A stretch of DNA of 10,952 nt from Streptosporangiaceae bacterium. Lineage in GTDB: Bacteria > Actinomycetota > Actinomycetes > Streptosporangiales > Streptosporangiaceae. The position numbers and the translations under genes were made by a program. The notes beneath the pieces are model-generated. The model was not told the origin of the DNA. It saw nothing but the letters and a program-made list of their open reading frames with translations, and searched no databases. Where the stretch lies: positions 1-10,952 of the forward strand of contig JASIBJ010000323.1 of the NCBI GenBank assembly GCA_030045215.1, read 5' to 3'. This document shows, one piece after another, positions 5,983 to 10,952 of this stretch (positions within the stretch are counted from its first letter, which is position 1; the number at the start of each line of letters is the position of its first letter).

Positions 5983-7650
5983 TTATCGGGCTTTCTTGCC
6001 CGGCTTCCCGCGGAAGCCCGGAGGGAGGCTGGAGGGCTTGGCGCCGAAACCGCCCGGGCCCATCGGAGGGAGCTTGACGGAGCCGTCACCCAGGCCCGGA
6101 ATTGCCGAAAAGCCACCTGGGACACCACCGGCTCCTGGCATGCCGCCCCCGGCCGGCCCGCCCAGCCCGGCCGACCCGTCCGATCCGGCCTGCTCGAGCC
6201 CCGGCTGACGTCCCGCCGGACGGCCTGCCTGGCCACCCGAGCCGGCGGTGCGCCTCCCGGAACCAGGCGGCCTGCCGCCGCCCTTGCCCTTCTTCTTGGT
6301 CTTGCCCCGGCTCTTCTGGGCGCGGCGCATGCCGGGCAAGCCGGGCATACTGCCAATCATCTGCTTCATCACCTTCTGGCTCTCCAGGAAGCGGACGATC
6401 AGCGAATTGACCTCGCCAACGGTCACGCCGGACCCGGCGGCGATCCTGGCCCGACGCGACCCGTTGATGATCTTGGGGTTCCTGCGCTCCTCGACCGTCA
6501 TCGAGTTCACGATCGCGACCGCCCGGTCCAGGTCCTTGTCGTCAACCTGACTGAGCATCTCGCGGTTCTGCGCGGCTCCCGGCAGCATCCCGAGCAGGTT
6601 GCTGATCGGCCCTAGCTTGCGCACCATGGCCAGCTGCTCGACAAAGTCCTCAAGCGTGATGCCCTCGCCCGAGGCCAGCCTGGTCGCCATGTCGGCGGCC
6701 TGCTCCTGGTCGAAGGTCCGCTCCGCCTGCTCGATCAGCGTCAGGACGTCACCGAGATCGAGGATCCGCGAGGCCATCCGATCCGGATGGAAGACGTCGA
6801 AGTCCTGGAGCTTCTCACCGGTGGAGGCGAACATGACCGGCCGGCCGGTGAGCTGCGCGATGGACAGCGCCGCGCCACCACGTGCGTCGCCGTCCAGCTT
6901 GGTCAGCACGACGCCGTCGTAACCGACTCCGTCGAGGAATGCCTGCGCGGTCGTCACGGCGTCCTGGCCGATCATCGCGTCGACGACGAAGAGGATCTCG
7001 TCGGGGTCGACCACATCCCTGATGTCGGCGGCCTGCTGCATCATTTCCTGGTCGATGCCCAGCCGGCCGGCTGTGTCGATGATCACGACGTTGTGCAGCT
7101 TGTGCCGGGCCTCCGCGATGGCCAATTCCGAGGCCTGGACCGGGTCGCCGACGCCGCTACCGCGGAACGGGGCAAACACGGGAACGCCGGCTTGCGAGCC
7201 AAGCACTTCCAGCTGCTCAACGGCGTTCGGGCGCTGCAGGTCGGCGGCCACCAGCAGCGGGGTGTTCCCCTGGGACTTCAGCCACAGCGCGAGCTTGGCC
7301 GCCAGGGATGTCTTACCTGAGCCCTGCAGCCCGGCCAGCATGATCACGGTCGGCGGGTTCTTGGCGAATCGCAGGCGCCTGGCCTCGCCGCCGAGGATCT
7401 CAATCAGCTCCTCGTTGACGATCTTGATGACTTGCTGGGCCGGGTTCAGTGCCTCCGACACCTCGGCGCCCATCGCCCGCTCGCGCACGTTCGCGATGAA
7501 CTCGCGCACGACCGGCAGCGCGACATCCGCCTCCAGCAAGGCGATCCTGATCTCGCGGCAGGTCGCGTCAATGTCGGCCGCCGACAGCCGTCCGCGGCCG
7601 CGCAGCGACGAGAAGACTTGAGTCAGTCGATCGGAGAGGGTCTCGAACAC
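5983..7650 (-). CDS. ffh: Signal recognition particle GTPase Ffh (SRP54)
   Basis: Ffh binds signal sequences of nascent membrane and exported proteins together with SRP RNA and docks on FtsY. The 555 residues show, in order: the N-domain (FETLSDRLTQVFSSLRGRGRL at the start), G1 GLQGSGKTS (107-115), DLQRPNA (137-143), DTAGR (192-196), TKLD (250-253), and the Met-rich M-domain with the RNA-binding INGSRRARIAAGSG (395-408). From ~434 a ~120-residue Gly/Pro/Ala-rich tail with basic patches (KTKKKGKGGG and a final KPGKKAR) follows; E. coli Ffh is 453 residues. The frame is open upstream to 7791, but I choose GTG at 7650: actinobacterial Ffh begins VFxTLSDRL, and AAGGA lies 12 bases before it. Its receptor gene ftsY lies upstream, with a rightward VOC gene between them. 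Confidence 0.96.
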   Translation of the reverse strand: MFETLSDRLTQVFSSLRGRGRLSAADIDATCREIRIALLEADVALPVVREFIANVRERAMGAEVSEALNPAQQVIKIVNEELIEILGGEARRLRFAKNPPTVIMLAGLQGSGKTSLAAKLALWLKSQGNTPLLVAADLQRPNAVEQLEVLGSQAGVPVFAPFRGSGVGDPVQASELAIAEARHKLHNVVIIDTAGRLGIDQEMMQQAADIRDVVDPDEILFVVDAMIGQDAVTTAQAFLDGVGYDGVVLTKLDGDARGGAALSIAQLTGRPVMFASTGEKLQDFDVFHPDRMASRILDLGDVLTLIEQAERTFDQEQAADMATRLASGEGITLEDFVEQLAMVRKLGPISNLLGMLPGAAQNREMLSQVDDKDLDRAVAIVNSMTVEERRNPKIINGSRRARIAAGSGVTVGEVNSLIVRFLESQKVMKQMIGSMPGLPGMRRAQKSRGKTKKKGKGGGRPPGSGRRTAGSGGQAGRPAGRQPGLEQAGSDGSAGLGGPAGGGMPGAGGVPGGFSAIPGLGDGSVKLPPMGPGGFGAKPSSLPPGFRGKPGKKAR

Positions 7651-7964
7651 GTCGGGTTGCCGTCCTTGTTGCTGGCTGGCGCCGCACAGGCCCCCAGGCA
7701 CCGCGGATCGCCAGATCTGTCCTTCCAGGCTATCGGAGCAGGCGCTGCACGCAGGCCGACCGGGCTCAGGGCCGACCAGACCCCGCCACACGCCGACGAG
7801 CCGTCCGCCAGCCGCGAGATCGGCCGCCGGCGAGACCGGGTGACTTATGGTGAAATGCGTAAAGTCCTAGCCGATCCGCTTCTGTCGGTTTACTGCGGTG
7901 ACGCGGGAATGCGACGGTGTCCGCATGGCAGGCCGCGCAGGGCGCTGCGTCGTAGGCTTGCGCC
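7651..7964. promoter_or_regulatory. Divergent intergenic region between ffh and the VOC gene
   Basis: This 314-base stretch lies between two divergently read genes, so it should hold promoters for both. The ffh-side ~140 bases (7651-7791) stay open in the ffh frame but look like leader, not protein. A less GC-rich patch at about 7841-7875, including TAAAGT on the plus strand, is the most promoter-like part. I could not find a convincing -35/-10 pair on either strand. No tRNA, SRP RNA or strong terminator is visible. Confidence 0.3.
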
Positions 7965-8393
7965 ATGGCCAACCCGGTTGTTCACTTCGAGATCCTGGGC
8001 AACGAGGGAAGCGAACTGATCGACTTCTACCGCGACGTCTTCGGGTGGCCTCTGCAGAACCACCCGATCCCGGGCTGGCCGAGCTACGCGATCATGCAGC
8101 CAGCCGAGGGCATCGGCGGGGCCGTGGGAAGTGCGGACGCCGCCCCGAACGGTGCTGTGCTCGTCTACGTCGAGGTCGACGACCTTGACGAGACCCTGAA
8201 TCGCGCCGTCGGCCGGGGGGCGAGCGTGGCGCTACCGGTGACCTCAGTCGCTGGCACAGAGTTGAAGGTCGCCTGGCTGCGGGATCCGCAAGGCAACCTA
8301 GTCGGGTTGGTCCGGCCGTCGGAACACGACCAGCCGATTCCGTTAGTCGCCGAGAAGGGCATCCACGAAGACCTCGGCGTCGAAGAACGCTAG
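7965..8393 (+). CDS. VOC-superfamily (glyoxalase-like) protein, function unknown
   Basis: This is the only rightward gene. The 142-residue product has the vicinal-oxygen-chelate pattern: PVVHFEILG as the first strand (His7 is a candidate metal ligand), ELIDFYRDVFGW as the first helix, a second module with VLVYVEVDDLDETLNRAVGRGASV (~65-88), and the closing LRDPQGNLVGLV (~105-116). VOC proteins include glyoxalases, dioxygenases and antibiotic-binding proteins; nothing here identifies the substrate, and a plain metal-binding triad is not obvious. After VGLVRPS the protein runs ~24 residues further, and the last 51 bases are antisense to the 3' end of ftsY. The ATG at 7965 fits the family's N-terminus (MANPVVHFEI); only a weak AGG lies ~10 bases before it. 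It lies where Streptomyces and Mycobacterium carry amt-glnB/K-glnD. Confidence 0.85.
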   Translation: MANPVVHFEILGNEGSELIDFYRDVFGWPLQNHPIPGWPSYAIMQPAEGIGGAVGSADAAPNGAVLVYVEVDDLDETLNRAVGRGASVALPVTSVAGTELKVAWLRDPQGNLVGLVRPSEHDQPIPLVAEKGIHEDLGVEER

Positions 8394-9527
8394 GTCGTCC
8401 GGGCCCTCGCCCAGGCCAACCAGCTTCACCGGCACGCCGAGCTCGCGCTGGACCGCGACAACGATGCCGCCCTTCGCGGTGCCGTCCAGCTTGGTCAGGA
8501 TGATGCCGGTGATGTCGACCACCTCAGCGAACACGCGCGCCTGGCGCAGCCCGTTCTGCCCGGTGGTGGCGTCGAGCACCAGCAGCACCTCGTCCACGGT
8601 GCCGTGCTTCTCGATGACACGCTTGATCTTGCCGAGCTCATCCATCAGCCCGGCCTTGGTGTGCAGTCGCCCGGCCGTGTCCACGATCACGGTGTCCACG
8701 CCGCGCTCGATCCCGACGTTCACCGCCTCGAAGGCGACGCTGGCCGGGTCGGCCCCTTCTCGCTCTGACCTGACAACGTCGGCCCCAACCCGCTCGGCCC
8801 ACGTCTGCAGCTGATCGGCCGCGGCCGCGCGGAACGTGTCGGCCGCTCCAAGTACCACCTTCCGGCCGTCACCGATCAGGGCCCGCGCCAGCTTCCCGCA
8901 CGCGGTGGTCTTGCCCGTCCCGTTGACGCCGACGACCAGGATCACCGACGGGCGGTCCCCGTGCCTGGCGACATGCAGCGTGCGGTCCATGTCCTGGCCG
9001 ATCATCTCGATCAGATCGGCTCGCAGCAGCCCGCGGACCCGCGCCGGGTCGCTCGTGCCCTCCACCTTGGACTCGGTACGCAGTTGCTGGACGAGCTGCC
9101 GCGCCGGCCCGACGCCCATGTCAGCCGTGATGAGCGTGTCCTCGATGTCCTCCCAGGTCTGCTCGTCGAGCTTGCCGGAAGACAGCAGGTTCAGCAGCAC
9201 GGTGCCGAATCCCGTATGCGACCTGGCCAGCCGTCCGCGCAGCCTGGCCAGGCGCCCGGCCGACGGCGGTGGCTTCTCGATAATCTCCGACGGCGCGGGC
9301 TCGATCTCCACGACGTCCGGTTCCAGGAGGATCTCGGCCTCGGGCGGGGCGAGCATGTCGGTCGCGCCGTGGGCCGCCTGCGGCCGCTCCAGCGTCGCCG
9401 TACCGCCCTGGCGCTCAGCGCTGGCAAGCTTTCGCTGTCGGCGACCGCGCAGATACGGAACGAGGCCGGCCGTGCCGCCGCCAGCCACGACGAACGCGAT
9501 GACGGCGTAGATGATGTCTTGTTCCAT
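8343..9527 (-). CDS. ftsY: SRP receptor GTPase FtsY
   Basis: FtsY is the membrane docking GTPase that receives Ffh-ribosome complexes and hands nascent chains to SecYEG. The 394 residues start with a membrane anchor (~5-25, IIYAVIAFVVAGGGTAGLVP) followed by RGRRQRK, then a ~50-residue acidic, Pro-containing linker, as in other actinobacterial FtsY. The N-domain spans ~90-180. GTPase motifs are G1 GVNGTGKTT (200-208), DTFRAAA (230-236), DTAGR (283-287), TKLD (345-348) and the closing GLGEGPDDL (371-379). It ends FVDALLGD, the expected family terminus, so the convergent VOC gene intrudes on ftsY and not the reverse. The ATG at 9527 begins right at the anchor; its ribosome-binding site is weak. 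smc ends 98 bases upstream, consistent with the conserved smc-ftsY pair. Confidence 0.96.
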   Translation of the reverse strand: MEQDIIYAVIAFVVAGGGTAGLVPYLRGRRQRKLASAERQGGTATLERPQAAHGATDMLAPPEAEILLEPDVVEIEPAPSEIIEKPPPSAGRLARLRGRLARSHTGFGTVLLNLLSSGKLDEQTWEDIEDTLITADMGVGPARQLVQQLRTESKVEGTSDPARVRGLLRADLIEMIGQDMDRTLHVARHGDRPSVILVVGVNGTGKTTACGKLARALIGDGRKVVLGAADTFRAAAADQLQTWAERVGADVVRSEREGADPASVAFEAVNVGIERGVDTVIVDTAGRLHTKAGLMDELGKIKRVIEKHGTVDEVLLVLDATTGQNGLRQARVFAEVVDITGIILTKLDGTAKGGIVVAVQRELGVPVKLVGLGEGPDDLAFFDAEVFVDALLGD

Positions 9528-9625
9528 GGCGCAACTAGTCTCGCAGACGCGCGGCCGTGCACCAGCACGTGGCTCACAAGCAGGCAGCCCGGCCGTGCGC
9601 GGCGATGCCGGAACTTGAGGAGAGG

Positions 9626-10952
9626 CTAGACGGCCTCGCGCTCACGCAGGCGCTGGCTGATCACGTTCGAGACGCCGTCGCCGCGCATGCTGATGCCGTA
9701 CAGCGTGTCGGCAACTTCCATCGTCCGCTTCTGGTGCGTGACGATGATCAGCTGGGACACATCGCGCAGCTCGGCCAGGATTTCGAGCAGGCGCTGCAGG
9801 TTGGTGTCGTCGAGCGCCGCCTCCACCTCGTCCAGCACGTAGAACGGCGATGGCCTGGCCTTGAAGATAGCGACCAGGAACGCGATCGCGGTGAGCGCAC
9901 GCTCGCCACCCGACAGCAATGACAGCCGCTTGACCCTCTTGCCCGGCGGCCGGGCCTCTACCTCGATGCCAGTCGCCAGCATGTCGTCGGGCTCGGTCAG
10001 CACCAGCCTGCCCTCGCCGCCAGGGAACAGCCTGCTGATGATCTCCGCGAACTCCCGCGCGACATCGTCGAACGCAGCGCCGAAGACCTGCTGCACCCGC
10101 TCGTCGACCTCCCTGATCACCGTGAGCAGGTCCCTGCGAGTTTTCTTCAGGTCCTCAAGCTGCGCCACGAGGAACGCGTGCCGCTCCTCCAAAGCCGCGA
10201 ACTCTTCCAGTGCCAGCGGGTTGACCTTGCCGAGCTGGTCCAGCTTGCGCTGGGCCGCATGCGCGCGCTTCTCCTGCTCCTCACGGTCGTAAGGCACGGG
10301 TGGCTGGCTCTCGTCCGCGCCGGGAACGGGTGTCTCGGGCCCGTACTCGGCCACCAGCACGTCGGCCTCGATCGCGAACTCTTCAAGAGCGCGGCCGGCG
10401 ACCTGCTCAAGCTGAAGTTGCCTGGTAGCCCTGGCCATCTGCGCGCCATGGGAGCTGTCGATGACCTTGTCCAGCTCCTCGGAAGTCTCCCTGATCTTGG
10501 CCCGAACGGCCTTGAGCTCGCCGTCGCGGCTCTTGTGCGCCTCCTCAGCGGCCAGCCGTTCGGCGTCCGCGGCCGCGGCCGATGCGGCGATCCGCTCCAG
10601 CGCGATCTGCGCCCCCTGCGCGACCGCGCTGGCCACCGCCGCGCCCTCGGCCCGGCGCTCGGCTCGGGCGCGCGCCCTGATCGCAGCCTGGCGTTCGGCG
10701 ACGGCGGCCTTGGCTAGCGCGTCGGCCCGGCCAGAAATTGCCCGCAGTCGCTCCTCCACGGTCCTGACTTCGAGCCGTGCCTCCATCTCGGCGCTGCGCG
10801 CCGCAACCGCCGTCTCGGCCAGCTCCTGCCGCCCGGCCGGCTCGGCCCCCTCTTCCTGGGCCGGCTGAGCGTCCGACTCCGCAGCCTCCTGCTCCGCCAG
10901 ACGTGCCTTCGCCTCCGCGACCTGAGTCAGGCTCTGCCGCCGGGACTGCTCG
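9626..10952 (-). CDS. smc: Chromosome segregation protein SMC, C-terminal part (5' end outside window)
   Basis: SMC is the long coiled-coil ATPase of the condensin-like SMC-ScpAB complex that compacts and separates chromosomes. About 441 codons are present; the frame continues without a stop to the right edge, so the ATG-like codon at 10786 is internal. The visible part is the returning arm of the coiled coil (Ala/Glu/Arg-rich, ~9990-10952) and the C-terminal ATPase head. The head carries KVNPLALEEF (around 10190-10225), the ABC signature LSGGE (9902-9916), Walker B FYVLDEVEAALDD (~9806-9844) and the switch histidine in VTHQKRTM (~9734). The N-terminal head, hinge and first arm lie outside. 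The coiled coil is interrupted by a Pro-rich stretch near 10290-10340 (PETPVPGADESQPPVP). No fault is seen; the gene looks intact as far as it goes. Confidence 0.97.
   Translation of the reverse strand, partial: EQSRRQSLTQVAEAKARLAEQEAAESDAQPAQEEGAEPAGRQELAETAVAARSAEMEARLEVRTVEERLRAISGRADALAKAAVAERQAAIRARARAERRAEGAAVASAVAQGAQIALERIAASAAAADAERLAAEEAHKSRDGELKAVRAKIRETSEELDKVIDSSHGAQMARATRQLQLEQVAGRALEEFAIEADVLVAEYGPETPVPGADESQPPVPYDREEQEKRAHAAQRKLDQLGKVNPLALEEFAALEERHAFLVAQLEDLKKTRRDLLTVIREVDERVQQVFGAAFDDVAREFAEIISRLFPGGEGRLVLTEPDDMLATGIEVEARPPGKRVKRLSLLSGGERALTAIAFLVAIFKARPSPFYVLDEVEAALDDTNLQRLLEILAELRDVSQLIIVTHQKRTMEVADTLYGISMRGDGVSNVISQRLREREAV

Noticed and set aside
7766..7972. Leftward 68-codon frame between ffh and the VOC gene
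   Set aside because: No recognisable family or clear ribosome-binding site, and it covers the VOC start and probable promoter region. It might be a small protein but nothing supports it.
9528..9625. Direct repeat CGGCCGTGC in the smc-ftsY gap as a regulatory element
   Set aside because: Two 9-base GC-rich copies ~40 bases apart are easily due to chance in such DNA, and no promoter elements accompany them.

Overview
The window is a block of chromosomal housekeeping genes from a high-GC actinomycete, judged from the strong G/C bias at third codon positions, GTG starts, a long-tailed ribosomal protein S16, and a gene order known from Streptomyces and Mycobacterium. Everything except one small gene reads leftward (minus strand). 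No genus can be assigned from the sequence alone.

Reading in the direction of transcription (right to left): the C-terminal part of smc (chromosome condensation) runs off the right edge. It is followed by ftsY (SRP receptor), then by one rightward gene for a VOC-fold (glyoxalase-like) protein that collides tail to tail with ftsY, then by ffh (SRP GTPase). A 195-bp gap leads into a tight ribosome-assembly cluster: rpsP (S16), a KH-domain RNA-binding protein (khpA/ylqC type), rimM (30S maturation) and trmD (tRNA m1G37 methyltransferase), with gaps of 1, 5 and 17 bases. rplS (L19) follows after a hairpin-bearing leader. Two tandem type I signal peptidase genes (lepB paralogues) close the window.

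The genes fall into two linked themes. One is making and maturing ribosomes and tRNA (S16, KhpA, RimM, TrmD, L19). The other is co-translational export (Ffh and its receptor FtsY deliver nascent chains, and the LepB proteases cleave signal peptides).

I found no mobile element, CRISPR array, tRNA/rRNA gene or defence system, and no convincing undescribed system. The points of interest are: low-complexity expansions in three neighbouring core proteins (an 18-bp-unit insert inside TrmD, a 30-bp-unit repeat in the S16 tail, a Gly/Pro tail on Ffh); the VOC gene where amt-glnB/K-glnD usually sits; its 51-bp antisense overlap with ftsY; and perfect inverted repeats in front of lepB, rplS and rpsP. 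Several starts were moved inward from the longest open frame using ribosome-binding sites and family alignment.
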